Virus record (IMG/VR): IMGVR_UViG_3300050033_000122
Span: 1-35,825 of that record
Length of the DNA stretch: 35,825 bases
Direction: 5' to 3' (one strand)
Source of the DNA: a virus
Under the pieces are notes generated by a model that ran no database searches, was not told the origin of the DNA, and saw nothing but the letters and a program-made list of their open reading frames with translations. Made by a program: the position numbers and the translations under genes. Position 1 is the first letter of the stretch, and every line of letters begins with the position of its first letter. Below are positions 1-8,412 of the stretch, one piece after another.

Positions 1-134
1 TAGTAGGTGGTGGCATTGTGCGCTGATATCTCCCATGCGATCACTTCCACACGGGCGTAGCGCGCGTTGAGTGGCACGACGCTAGTATCCGAGTCACTAG
101 TCCAGATTGAGACGGTGTTGCCGTATGCGTAGGC
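1..134. repeat. Terminal redundancy, left copy
   Basis: These bases recur at 35692-35825. The first 126 positions are identical; position 127 is G here and A at 35818; the last seven agree again. The overlap marks the ends of one circular assembly, giving a unit of about 35,691 bp. The tail hub reading frame is preserved across the join, which supports it. Confidence 0.95.
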
Positions 135-2063
135 CGACGTTACTGCTGAAATGTATGCGTTGGCCGCTGTGTAGTACCGGATCGTCCGATTGACCTGGAC
201 GCCCGCGGAGCCGACCCCGGGGATGCCTAGCGCCGCCTCAATTATTTCGAGCGTCAGTTGTTCACCCGGAGAAACAGGAAAGGCGTCGGTTGTGAGGCAG
301 ACGTTGTCGGTCGATACGGTCCCTACCGTCGCGAACTTGCACTCGACGTAGTGACCGCCCGGCCATGCCGCGTCGGCCACGACAGTAGCCGTTGCGGCGC
401 CGCTTGACCGCCATACCGTCCAGAAGGGCAGCTTCGACGTATGGCCCGCGGCATCGTCCCGGCTAGTGCCCATCGGCAATACGCCAGCGGTAGCGACCGC
501 GAACATGCTGTTGTAGATGCCGGAGGCGATAAAGTCCGACCAGGACCCCGCGAAGCCCGCCGATGTCAGGACCGTGTTCCCTGCCGCGTCTTTGAGAGTG
601 ATACCAGACGAGCTAATGGTGACCGTGCCACCTACGTTGACGACGTTGGCGACGATGGCGGTAGCGGCGATGGCGGCAGCCTCGAAGGAGCCCGCGTACA
701 GGTGCGAGCCGTCTGAGTCCACAACCCAGCTCGTGCCGTTCGAGATGTAGAGCATTCGATCCGTCGTCAGGACCAGTCGGTAGCCGGACGGAAACGCGGC
801 GTCCGGCATCGTCGGCAGGCTGTTGACGATGGGAATACCAACGAGGCGATTCGCGAAGTCGAGCGCGACCTGATTCGCGAGGCCCGCGTCAACCTGCGCC
901 TGGACGGGGACCGCCTTGTTCGCGATCTTCGCCATGGTGCCGCCGAGTGTCGCCGGGCGGTCACCGAACGCCACATCGAAGCTCACGTAGCTGTCGGCCA
1001 TAGTCGCGCCAGCCTGGATGAGGCGCGTGGTGACCGAGACAATCGCGAACGGCGCAGCGGCCAGGCCATCGTCCGCGCTGGTGATGTTGATCGACATCCC
1101 GCCGCGGAGTCCGGGCTGGTAACAAGTGAACGAGCCCGGGTACTTCTTGGAGTTGGCCGCGATGAACGCCGCGCCGTAGGAATTGAGCGTGGCCTGGACC
1201 GTGATCCGGTCGTCACGCTGAAACGCCTCGCGCCGGCCGTTATCGCCACAGGCCGCTGCAGTCGCGGCTATCGAAGCCGGGTCGGTGTACCACGTCGGCA
1301 CGGCGTCTCCGCCCTCACCGGGGATGTAGAGCACGGCGTTCTTGAGGTCGATCGAGTCTTCGGGCAGCGACAGCCCGTCACAGAAGAAAGTCGTCACGTT
1401 GTCCGCGGAGTTGACAGAGACAGCGAACGGCGCGAGCTCCGACTCGGTCAGGAAGTAATGCAGGTGCTTGGAGTAATCGACGTACCAACTGGCGCCCGTC
1501 AGAGAGCAGAGCGCGTCCATGAATTCGGCGAGGGTATTGCCGAGATACGTCGCTGTCGAGGTAACGGTCGTCGCAAGGACCTGACATTCGGTGCCGATGA
1601 TGACGCCCTTCGTGCCGTGCGCCGCAAACGCCGCGGTGATGATCTGCTTATCGGTTAGCCCGGTGAGCGTCGGTTCGCTGTCGATCACATCCATGCCCGG
1701 GAGCACGGTGTAGTCCTGGCACTCGACATCGACCACGCGCCATCCCGGAGTGCTGGGGACCGGGGTCACGGTCTTGACCAGGCCCGCGTAATAGGTCGCC
1801 GCCAGCGCCACATTGCGGAAGCTGACCGGGTTCTCGGCGACGATTGAGAAGCTGCCGGTCGCGCCTTCCGCCCTGAAGCTCATGGTCCCGCATTGCCGAT
1901 AGGCGGTGTTCGTCACCGTCGGCTCGCCCGTCACGTGCATACCGCTCAGGAGATCGACGCCGTTGACATCGATCCGGAAAGGGTTTTCCAGGAGCAGGAC
2001 GCCCGAGCCATCTTCGAGCAGATAGCCGCCGGTGCCCGACTCAAGGAGGAGGCGATCAGACAT
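1..2063 (-). CDS. Tail hub / baseplate-like protein (3' end off the left edge)
   Basis: An open frame starts at ATG 2063, one base after the stop of the preceding gene, and runs off the left edge without a stop. Joined to 35388-35691 across the circular junction it would encode 788 residues. The N-terminus holds repeated LLLE-type motifs (about residues 5-25) often seen at the start of phage structural proteins. The next 200 or so residues resemble siphovirus tail hub proteins: a VNGVDL strand, a VDVECQDYT strand, then TGASWYVDYSKHLHYF near residue 200. The C-terminal half is rich in small residues and probably extends into fibre-like structure. As the last tail gene after the tape measure and fibre-like gene, it should form the tail tip and contact the host. 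The assignment rests on pattern memory, not a search. Confidence 0.75.
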   Translation of the reverse strand, partial: MSDRLLLESGTGGYLLEDGSGVLLLENPFRIDVNGVDLLSGMHVTGEPTVTNTAYRQCGTMSFRAEGATGSFSIVAENPVSFRNVALAATYYAGLVKTVTPVPSTPGWRVVDVECQDYTVLPGMDVIDSEPTLTGLTDKQIITAAFAAHGTKGVIIGTECQVLATTVTSTATYLGNTLAEFMDALCSLTGASWYVDYSKHLHYFLTESELAPFAVSVNSADNVTTFFCDGLSLPEDSIDLKNAVLYIPGEGGDAVPTWYTDPASIAATAAACGDNGRREAFQRDDRITVQATLNSYGAAFIAANSKKYPGSFTCYQPGLRGGMSINITSADDGLAAAPFAIVSVTTRLIQAGATMADSYVSFDVAFGDRPATLGGTMAKIANKAVPVQAQVDAGLANQVALDFANRLVGIPIVNSLPTMPDAAFPSGYRLVLTTDRMLYISNGTSWVVDSDGSHLYAGSFEAAAIAATAIVANVVNVGGTVTISSSGITLKDAAGNTVLTSAGFAGSWSDFIASGIYNSMFAVATAGVLPMGTSRDDAAGHTSKLPFWTVWRSSGAATATVVADAAWPGGHYVECKFATVGTVSTDNVCLTTDAFPVSPGEQLTLEIIEAALGIPGVGSAGVQVNRTIRYYTAANAYISAVTSAYAYGNTVSIWTSDSDTSVVPLNARYARVEVIAWEISAHNATTY

Positions 2064-2690
2064 CTACGTGTAGATCGGGCGGTATTCGAGCATCGGGAAG
2101 ACGGTGATGGGGCCAGCCGATGCATTGCGCGTCAGGCCGATCGACACCGCCTTGGCGCCAGCCGGAAGCACGAGCGGCGACCAGGTGCCGAATTGCGGGA
2201 CCACGATAAATGAGCTCCGCGCCGTGCCCAAGGTCGATAGCCCGCCGACTGCTCCGCCTCCGCTTGGGGCTATGACGTAGAACGGAATATCCCAACACAT
2301 CGGGTTGTTGTTGGCGGACGAGTCGTTTGCAATGATGCGGTCGGCGTAAAGCAGGATGCCTTCGTCCGGCAGGGCGCAGCCAAAGGCATCGCCCAGCGAT
2401 GCTGCAAACGTGCTGGACGTCGCGGCTGTGGGTGGGACGGTGAGATATCGCAGGAGGCCGAGCCAGCGCGTCCCGTCGTAGTAGACCGTCTCGCCGTTGT
2501 AGAAGAACGGCCGGTTGTTGCCGTAGGCGGGCTGTGTGGGGAGCGTGGAGCCAGAGGTCGCGGTGGTGATGAGGCTCTGTATCTGCGCAACCGTCAGCTT
2601 CTTGCTCGCGCCTGCCTCGTTGATGGGCAGCTCGTCTGTGCCGAGGGCCGCAGATGCAGCCGGGAGCGCGGAAATCTTTGAATCAGCCAC
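2064..2690 (-). CDS. Fibre-like virion protein
   Basis: 208 residues, ATG start at 2690, stop adjoining the start of the tail hub gene. The N-terminus (ISALPAASAALGTDELPINE, then SKKLTVAQIQ) is the short collar sequence commonly found at the start of phage fibre and appendage proteins. The remainder, with an FFYNGETVYYDGTRW stretch and a Gly/Ser-rich section, is probably beta-structured. It lies between the tape measure/LAGLIDADG genes and the hub gene, so a tail-tip or fibre role is likely. The exact role is unknown. Confidence 0.65.
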   Translation of the reverse strand: MADSKISALPAASAALGTDELPINEAGASKKLTVAQIQSLITTATSGSTLPTQPAYGNNRPFFYNGETVYYDGTRWLGLLRYLTVPPTAATSSTFAASLGDAFGCALPDEGILLYADRIIANDSSANNNPMCWDIPFYVIAPSGGGAVGGLSTLGTARSSFIVVPQFGTWSPLVLPAGAKAVSIGLTRNASAGPITVFPMLEYRPIYT

Positions 2691-2691
2691 G

Positions 2692-3093
2692 TCATGCTCC
2701 TCTCTTGAGCAGCCGCAGACGGCGAGCTGCTTCGTCTAGTGCCTGCGCAGCCCCTGGCCCGCGGCGAGTTCCCCTACCGACCGGGACATATGCCAGCGCC
2801 TCTAGGTAGATGTCCACCTGTTCTCCCTTGAGCATCAAGAAGGGGCGGATGGCCTCTAGGAACGGCCGCGATGCGTGTCCGTAGATAGACCAGCGATGTA
2901 GGTCCTGAACCGCGATTGGCCGTGTCCACATGGGTTGGGTCGTAATCGAGCCGCCCCACAACTGCCTAGCCCTGACCAGGGGTCGTAGATCAGTGTTGGT
3001 CAGCACAACGGCGTTCCGGCTCCCGTACATTCCGACTGAGCCCTCGCCATCGAAGAACCCGGCGAAGTAGGCCGTGTCATTCGTGTCAGCCAT
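2692..3093 (-). CDS. LAGLIDADG-type homing endonuclease
   Basis: 133 residues. The motif AYFAGFFDGEGSV near residues 8-20 is the single-motif LAGLIDADG signature of small dimeric homing endonucleases; the acidic residue of the DGEG turn is the usual metal ligand. Downstream segments (VVLTNTD, WGGSI, a W-IYG strand, then FLEAIRPFLMLKGEQV) follow the family fold. The family cuts long asymmetric DNA sites to spread its own gene. It sits between the tape measure (9-base gap) and the fibre-like gene, so it is a free-standing insertion within the tail module. No intron or intein boundary was seen around it. Confidence 0.85.
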   Translation of the reverse strand: MADTNDTAYFAGFFDGEGSVGMYGSRNAVVLTNTDLRPLVRARQLWGGSITTQPMWTRPIAVQDLHRWSIYGHASRPFLEAIRPFLMLKGEQVDIYLEALAYVPVGRGTRRGPGAAQALDEAARRLRLLKRGA

Positions 3094-3102
3094 GTCTACT
3101 CC

Positions 3103-5565
3103 TTAGCCGCCGACGAGGCGGAGTTCTTGCGCAATGGCTTTGGTCAGCTCGCTGCGACTGCCGACGTAGTGGGGGAAGTTGAAGATATTGGTCACGCCGC
3201 CAAGCGCGCTGTTCGGAGTGACCGCCGCACCTTGGGGCAGGTTCACGACCTCCGGGCCGCGCTCGCCGACCCAATACGAGCCGGACTGCGCGACGAATGG
3301 CGTACCAGCAGCGAAGCCCGCGTAGTCCTTCGGCAGTTGCTTCTTAGTAATGGGCGGGGTGGTGAGGCCCGTGGTAATGGTCATCCCGGACAGGATCGAA
3401 ACAGCCCAAGTCCCGTCTTTGATTGCCGCGTCAAACCCGGCCTTCAGCGCCGCCGCCGCGTTGGCGCCACCTGTGTTCATGATGCCGTTGAGGACGTCTA
3501 TCTGGGTCTGGGTTTTGGCGCCGAAGTCCTGCCAGTACAGCACGGCGTCGGGGTCTTTCGATTTCAGGCCGTCGAGGTAGTACTGACTATGCAAGAGGCC
3601 GTTGAGTTTGGCGAGCTTCTGGTCGGTGGTGCCGTAGGTGGCCTCTTCGGCGAGGAGATTGAAGTCCTTGGCCTGGAGGTCGGCCAACTCCTCGCGCGCT
3701 AGGTTGCGGGTTAGCTCGTTGTTTGAGTTCAGCCGCCTCTTTAGGTCCGCGGACTCGATCTCGCCCAGCAAGTTCTTCTTTTCGCGGGCGATCTCCATAG
3801 GCCGAAGCGTGGCATCGGCCGCGTCTGTCGCTGCCGACAGGAGGTCCGACCGGCTGGACTTGATCTTGCTGATCGTGTCGTCTATGCCCTTCTGGAGTGC
3901 CAGACCGGCCTCGAACTGCGCGGCCTGCATCGCTGTGGGGATGCCGACATAGCCGTCCTTGGCAGCCTGGGCAATAGCCGTCTTACCGGCGCCTGTGTAG
4001 AGCGCCACGAGGGCCTCGATACCGGCCTGGACGGCGTTGCCAATCTCCGGCGCATCGGCAGTGATTTGGCCTGCTACGGCCGCATCCATCTTGGCGATAG
4101 CGGATTTAAGGGTGGCCTCGTAGTCTTCCGGCTGACCATAGCCGTGCTGGAAACTCAATCTCCGGGTGGCCTCGTCCATCTCCGACCACTTGACGGCGCG
4201 TATCTCGGCCGCGTTCAGGGACTGCTCGGCGAGCTTGTTGTTCTCATTGAGGTGGTCCTGGAGACTGATGAAACCTGGCGCGAGCAGGACGAGGCCCGCG
4301 GCTACTATGCCCGCAGCAAATGCCGCCCCCGCCGCAATCCCCAAAACCCGCGCCGCAACGCTCACCTCGCCAGTCGTGGCGGCGACCGCTCCGGCGACCG
4401 CAGGCCCGCCAGCGGCGACCGCACCCGCTTCTCCAGCCACAAGCGACGCGCCAGCGGCGGTCCCCTGACCGAACATCACCCCTGCCAGTCCGCCGAGTGC
4501 GGTGGTGATAGCAACAAGGATCTTTGGCCCCAGAACGGCCGTCGCCATGAGCAGCGGGCCGAAGTTGGTCCCGATGCCTGCCAGCGCCGCGCCGAACTGG
4601 TGAAGCATGAGCGTGGCCTGATTGCCGAATGAGGAGTCCAGCGCGTCTCCGGCCTTCTGGGTGGCGCCTGTGGCCTCTGCGAGCGAGACGGACCACGCCT
4701 CAATACCACCCGAGCCCGGCTTGAGCGCGTTGGCGATCTGGACGCCCGCCTTCTCGCCGAACAGGTCCGCCGCGAGGCTCGCCCGCGTGAACGGGTCTTC
4801 GGTCGCGGAGATTTTGGCGATCAGGGTCTGAAGTTCGGCGGGGCTCTTGACCTTCTGGAGGGCGATGCTGAAAGCCTTTGTCGAGGCTTCGGCGTTCAGC
4901 CCGGATTCCGTAAACATGTTCATGAGGCCGATTGCGTCGTCAGTAGACAGTCCAGCGGCGTGCATTGCCGGCGCGAACTTGACCAGCGCGGCGATCGTTT
5001 CGTTGATCGGAACGCCGAACTTCTGATGGCTCTTGATGAGCTTGTCCATCGTGACGGCCATCTCACCCTGCGAGATGACGCCCGAGTTCACAAGCTCGTC
5101 AAAGCGGTTGACCGACTCGGCCGCCGTGCCACCGGCTACTCGTGAGAAGTCGAGGAATTGCCCGCCGAGCTTCTGCGCGGCATCGCCCGTGATCTTGAAG
5201 TGGACCTGAATGCCGGTCAGGGCGTCGCCGATCTCGGCCCATCCCTGGACGTTGGACGCAAAGAGCGCCTGAGTATTCGCGCCGAACACCTTGGCCTCTT
5301 CGCCCGCGAGCCCGGTCTGTGCGGTGAACTTCGCAACGGCGTCGTCCAGTTCTTTGGCTCCGGCGGCGGCTACACCAAAGGCCAACCCGAGGCCGGCCCC
5401 GACTGCGGAGAGGCCCGCCGTCTTGATCGACTGGCTCAGGTTGGACGACAGCCGATCGCCGACGTTCTTGCCGGACTTGTCCGCGAGCGCGAGGGCTTGC
5501 GCCTCGAAACCCGTGCCGTCGAGTTGGAGGCGAATTGCAGCAAAAACGTCGGCTAGGGCTGCCAT
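3103..5565 (-). CDS. Tail tape measure protein
   Basis: 820 residues, the longest gene lying wholly inside the window. The ATG at 5565 immediately follows the stop of the chaperone extension. The N-terminal part is Ala/Gly/Leu-rich and helical. Around residues 335-440 there are long hydrophobic stretches typical of tape measures that enter the host membrane. The C-terminal part holds a sequence with SGSYWVGERGPEVVNLPQGA, a near-universal tape measure tail signature. It sets tail length, is wrapped by the chaperones encoded just upstream, and helps DNA pass the envelope. The usual relation of about 1.5 angstrom per residue would suggest a tail near 120 nm. Confidence 0.93.
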   Translation of the reverse strand: MAALADVFAAIRLQLDGTGFEAQALALADKSGKNVGDRLSSNLSQSIKTAGLSAVGAGLGLAFGVAAAGAKELDDAVAKFTAQTGLAGEEAKVFGANTQALFASNVQGWAEIGDALTGIQVHFKITGDAAQKLGGQFLDFSRVAGGTAAESVNRFDELVNSGVISQGEMAVTMDKLIKSHQKFGVPINETIAALVKFAPAMHAAGLSTDDAIGLMNMFTESGLNAEASTKAFSIALQKVKSPAELQTLIAKISATEDPFTRASLAADLFGEKAGVQIANALKPGSGGIEAWSVSLAEATGATQKAGDALDSSFGNQATLMLHQFGAALAGIGTNFGPLLMATAVLGPKILVAITTALGGLAGVMFGQGTAAGASLVAGEAGAVAAGGPAVAGAVAATTGEVSVAARVLGIAAGAAFAAGIVAAGLVLLAPGFISLQDHLNENNKLAEQSLNAAEIRAVKWSEMDEATRRLSFQHGYGQPEDYEATLKSAIAKMDAAVAGQITADAPEIGNAVQAGIEALVALYTGAGKTAIAQAAKDGYVGIPTAMQAAQFEAGLALQKGIDDTISKIKSSRSDLLSAATDAADATLRPMEIAREKKNLLGEIESADLKRRLNSNNELTRNLAREELADLQAKDFNLLAEEATYGTTDQKLAKLNGLLHSQYYLDGLKSKDPDAVLYWQDFGAKTQTQIDVLNGIMNTGGANAAAALKAGFDAAIKDGTWAVSILSGMTITTGLTTPPITKKQLPKDYAGFAAGTPFVAQSGSYWVGERGPEVVNLPQGAAVTPNSALGGVTNIFNFPHYVGSRSELTKAIAQELRLVGG

Positions 5566-5955
5566 CTAGTTCTCCCTCACAAGGCCGAGTTTGCCGAGCT
5601 TGGCGAGTGCGGCGCGGTACTCTCCGACCGTCTGAGGCGGAACCTCCGGGAAGTACCAAGGCCGTGGGTAGGTGGGCATCTCTTTGACGGACATCTGCAC
5701 GACGGGCACAAGGGCACCGCGTAGGGCGTTGCTCGTGGCGACGTGCAACTCGATCATGCGATTGCGCTGCTCTTTCGCGAGACGCTCTTGCGCCTTCGCG
5801 TAGAAGAGGTGGACCTGCCGCTCGGTAAGCGATCCTTCAAGATCGTCGGGACCGCGGAAATGCCAGTGGGCGATGGCCCATTCGTGGAGCTCGCCTGGGC
5901 TGACGCGACGGCCGCGCGGAGAAACATCAGGCCCACTGCCATCGGGCTCGCCGCT
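5566..5955 (-). CDS. Tail assembly chaperone, -1 frameshift extension
   Basis: This frame is open from just upstream of position 5961 down to the stop at 5566 and encodes a sensible protein: SPGELHEWAIAHWHF, a helical KAQERLAKEQRNRMIEL stretch, and a C-terminal TVGEYRAALAKLGKLGL. The resemblance is to the T-part of gpG/gpGT-type chaperones. It has no good start of its own near its beginning. A -1 shift at the heptamer at 5955-5961 would fuse 111 residues of the upstream frame to 129 residues here, giving a product of about 240 residues. Placement directly before the tape measure is the canonical one. Confidence 0.82.
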   Translation of the reverse strand, partial: SGEPDGSGPDVSPRGRRVSPGELHEWAIAHWHFRGPDDLEGSLTERQVHLFYAKAQERLAKEQRNRMIELHVATSNALRGALVPVVQMSVKEMPTYPRPWYFPEVPPQTVGEYRAALAKLGKLGLVREN

Positions 5956-6287
5956 AAAGGGAAGGCCACCGTTACCAGGCCGTTATAGATCGTGTCGATC
6001 TCGCGCTCGGTGGCGTCCTCTAGGTCGCCCAGGGTATGCGCGGCGTCATAGGCCAGAACAAGATCGCGCTCGGCGTCGAGCATCGTCTGCTGGCCGTCGG
6101 GTGTGTCGGTATTCGGACCGGTCGAGACGAGGCGAGCGAAAGTCGCCTGCATCAGGGCCTTCCACTCGCGGTTCGCCCGCCACACGAGTTCGGTCACCGT
6201 CCGGGTTTGTCCGTTGATATCGAAGGGTAGGAGGCGGCTGACGACCGCCTCCTCCTTCGCCAACTCCACGGGAGTCAGGTCGGTCAT
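5754..6287 (-). CDS. Tail assembly chaperone, zero-frame product
   Basis: 177 residues from the ATG at 6287, five bases after the major tail protein stop. The N-terminal 110 residues (TPVELAKEEAVVSRLLPFDI and following helices) look like a G-type chaperone that binds the tape measure. After the slippery heptamer the zero frame becomes low-complexity, Ser/Arg-rich and unlike a folded domain, as expected if the functional fusion leaves this frame. The -1 frame overlaps this gene down to 5754. Confidence 0.8.
   Translation of the reverse strand: MTDLTPVELAKEEAVVSRLLPFDINGQTRTVTELVWRANREWKALMQATFARLVSTGPNTDTPDGQQTMLDAERDLVLAYDAAHTLGDLEDATEREIDTIYNGLVTVAFPLAASPMAVGLMFLRAAVASAQASSTNGPSPTGISAVPTILKDRLPSGRSTSSTRRRKSVSRKSSAIA
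5955..5961 (-). other. Programmed -1 ribosomal slippery heptamer (C CCT TTA)
   Basis: On the minus strand the zero-frame codons are ttC CCT TTA gcg, so the heptamer CCCTTTA fits X XXY YYZ exactly and in the correct phase. After slippage the next codon is AGC, in the frame that is open to 5566. This lies 111 codons into the chaperone gene, where such shifts are conserved in long-tailed phages. I did not define a downstream stimulatory structure. Confidence 0.85.
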
Positions 6288-6291
6288 TGGA

Positions 6292-7050
6292 TCAGCCGAT
6301 TTCGATGCTGACGGGGCACAGGGTCGGGTCGGAGCCGTTGACGTAGCCCGTCATCACGACGTGCGAGCCCGCAACGGCGGAGTCGGACATCTCGATTGAT
6401 AGCTTGCCGTCGCCCAGGGCCGACTTCACGGTCACCTTGAGGTGGCGTCCATCGACGCCGTTGCCGATGAGAATCACGTCTTGGAAGGAGGCGGTCGGAA
6501 CCCGGCCGATGCGCCAGGTCGTGATGGTGGTACCGGCGTCAACGGTTTCGAGGACCGCATCGGTGGCACGGTGGGAACGGGTGAACGGTGTGACCAGCGG
6601 GACGGAGAGCCCGGTGGTATAGCTCGGTGCGACCTGGATAACCTCAGTCTCGCCGACGATGCCGAACTTGAGGAACGCGCCGGCTGCCAGACCAGTGGCG
6701 GACACGACGAGCGCAGTGGTGGCACCCACGGCCACGGCGGCCGAGATGGTCGTAGTGAGTCCGCCGCCTTTGGTGGCTGCCGTGCCGACGACTGAGGTGG
6801 AGCCCGGCATCCGCGCGGCGAGCTTGGATGCTTGGAGCTCGTTCGTGTCGAATTCGACCGCTGCCTTGATCTTCGTAACGTACGCCGCGCCCGCGACGAG
6901 GCCGGCTGCTCCTTGGAAGTCTGGTGCATAGATGCTCGCCTCGACGTTGACCTTTGGCGCGGTTAGGGTCGCGCCGTTCTCCACACCTCCGATGGTGAGG
7001 CTGGCAGGGGCTCCGAAATATAGGGCGGTGTTGTCTACTGTCGTGGACAC
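6292..7050 (-). CDS. Major tail protein
   Basis: 252 residues starting at GTG 7050, with an AGGAG ribosome binding site eight bases upstream on the minus strand. Early residues (NTALYFGAPASLTIGGV, then a GATLTAPKV strand) and the C-terminal VVMTGYVNGSDPTLCPVSIE are beta-rich and typical of tail tube subunits. The middle section (about residues 100-165, with TTISAAVAVGATTALVVSAT and SRHRATDA-like turns) may be an inserted surface domain. It lies between the tail terminator and the tail chaperones, the expected position. Confidence 0.8.
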   Translation of the reverse strand: MSTTVDNTALYFGAPASLTIGGVENGATLTAPKVNVEASIYAPDFQGAAGLVAGAAYVTKIKAAVEFDTNELQASKLAARMPGSTSVVGTAATKGGGLTTTISAAVAVGATTALVVSATGLAAGAFLKFGIVGETEVIQVAPSYTTGLSVPLVTPFTRSHRATDAVLETVDAGTTITTWRIGRVPTASFQDVILIGNGVDGRHLKVTVKSALGDGKLSIEMSDSAVAGSHVVMTGYVNGSDPTLCPVSIEIG

Positions 7051-7066
7051 AATTGCTTCTCCTATC

Positions 7067-7075
7067 TGTTATACT
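7067..7075 (+). promoter_or_regulatory. Extended -10 promoter for the plus-strand HNH gene
   Basis: TGTTATACT is a full extended -10 element (TGn plus TATACT). Transcription would be expected to start six to seven bases later, at about 7082, which is the A of the HNH start codon. No strong -35 was seen at 17 bp; TGGACA at 7044-7049 is too far upstream (20 bp). It overlaps the untranslated leader of the divergent major tail protein gene. Confidence 0.6.
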
Positions 7076-7081
7076 TGGGGA

Positions 7082-7975
7082 ATGAACGACATGACTTCAA
7101 CCTTTGGGGACCTCCATCTGACTCGGGCAAATGGACAGAGCAGTCGCGCCCTCATAGATGCCGCCGCCGCCGGGGCGATCACGGCGCTTGAATGCACGAT
7201 GCCGACGTGCGTTTGCCCCGATGGACGCGGCTACTTTGAGAGCGTCGGCGCAGGCAGCCCGTGGGCCCCATCGGCGGATCGATGGCCGGTTCCTGGACGC
7301 GACGGCGGGGGATATGAAACCGGCAACGTGCGACTTGCTCATCGCAGATGCAACACCCTCGACGGAACCGCCATCACACAGGAACACTTGCGGACCAATG
7401 GCTACTACGGATCGCCCAAACATCGCGAGGTAGGCCGCCGAATGGGGCTTGGCCGACGTGAGGGGATGCGCGAGTGGTGGAAAACGCCCGAGGGCCAAGC
7501 GGTCCGGGCCGCCAACACGGCCAGAATGCGCGACCACAACCCGAGTCGTGAGGTGCCGCCGGACCCGACTGGTCGGCGCCTGGCCCTGTGGAGAGCAAGC
7601 CATCCCGAGGCTGCGCGGGTGGCGCAACGCGCCGCCCTGGAAAAGGCCATCCCGGCCCTGGCTGAGAGGCGCAAGGACCCTAATGTCCACGCTGCGCTCG
7701 TGGAACATGGCCGCAAACTCGGTACGGGCGCGGGGGCCGAGGCACTGCGCCGATTCCGCAATACTCCGGCAGCCCGTGAGCTGGATCGTCTCGGTGGCGA
7801 ACGTCTTGGCGCGTTCGCCAAGGCTCGCTCGGCCAGCGGGTATTTCAAGACACCGGAACAGGTCGCCATCGCCAGAGCCAAGGGCGCAATCGGCGTATGT
7901 AAACGTTGGCGCATCGGCCGCGGTAAGCCGTGCATCTGTGGTCATCACGGGACTGCCGCAATCGTTGTGGGGTAG
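7082..7975 (+). CDS. HNH homing endonuclease on the opposite strand
   Basis: 297 residues from ATG 7082. The HNH region at about residues 38-92 has CTMPTC, then WPVPGRDGGGYETGNVRLAH and RRCN, a recognised HNH arrangement. The usual DHWP is ADRWP here, so the first catalytic His appears to be Arg, which may weaken or remove cleavage. After it come several TPE/TPA helical repeats (WWKTPEGQAV, FRNTPAARE, YFKTPEQVA) like NUMOD-type DNA-binding repeats, and a C-terminal CICGHH. It interrupts the tail operon between major tail protein and tail terminator, is transcribed against it, and overlaps the tail terminator end by 31 bases. It has its own promoter and apparently no leader. Confidence 0.85.
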   Translation: MNDMTSTFGDLHLTRANGQSSRALIDAAAAGAITALECTMPTCVCPDGRGYFESVGAGSPWAPSADRWPVPGRDGGGYETGNVRLAHRRCNTLDGTAITQEHLRTNGYYGSPKHREVGRRMGLGRREGMREWWKTPEGQAVRAANTARMRDHNPSREVPPDPTGRRLALWRASHPEAARVAQRAALEKAIPALAERRKDPNVHAALVEHGRKLGTGAGAEALRRFRNTPAARELDRLGGERLGAFAKARSASGYFKTPEQVAIARAKGAIGVCKRWRIGRGKPCICGHHGTAAIVVG

Positions 7976-8412
7976 TGCACAAGCCCGTGGAATAGCGGCT
8001 GCCCGGTGCCGGTCGGGGGATACGGATCGTGGTCGGGCCATCCGCCCGCTTGGATGGTTGAGTGGTAGACGCCGACGCCCGACGGCGCCCGATGCGCGCC
8101 TTTGTCGAGGAACACGTTTTCGCAGGCGTACCAAAGCGCCTCAGCCTTGGCGTAGGTGGCGGCGTAGGCCCGAATACCCATCGTGCCGTTGCGGATGCCC
8201 ATGTGGGCTATCGGGGAGGGGTCCAGGAGGTCGCAGACCACGAACGCGATGTAGGCGCCCGCACCTCGAGCATCTCCCGGATCCGTTCCGAGCTTGCCGG
8301 CTGGCTCAATCTGCCGAACGCGGTAGAGGCCGTTGGCGTCCTGGCCGACAATCGCCCGGACCGCTGGATCGGCGGCGAGTTCGGCGGCGAAAGCGGCAAG
8401 GGCGGAGATCAT
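7945..8412 (-). CDS. Tail terminator protein
   Basis: 155 residues; the ATG at 8412 overlaps the previous stop as ATGA, which decides the start over upstream alternatives. The sequence has an ATYAKAEALWYACENVF helix and a C-terminal TGTGQPLFHGLVHYP strand, as in the small proteins that close the tail tube and join it to the head. Position after the gp10-like gene and before the major tail protein supports this. Its last 31 bases are overlapped by the opposite-strand HNH gene. Confidence 0.65.
   Translation of the reverse strand: MISALAAFAAELAADPAVRAIVGQDANGLYRVRQIEPAGKLGTDPGDARGAGAYIAFVVCDLLDPSPIAHMGIRNGTMGIRAYAATYAKAEALWYACENVFLDKGAHRAPSGVGVYHSTIQAGGWPDHDPYPPTGTGQPLFHGLVHYPTTIAAVP

Noticed and set aside
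4066-4632. Plus-strand open frames across the tape measure gene
   Set aside because: They are shadows in GC-rich DNA; the minus-strand tape measure gene is unambiguous.
7097-8134. Minus-strand frame of 345 residues opposite the HNH gene
   Set aside because: It is antisense to a clear HNH protein, is Arg/Pro-rich without domain patterns, and overlaps the tail terminator in another frame.
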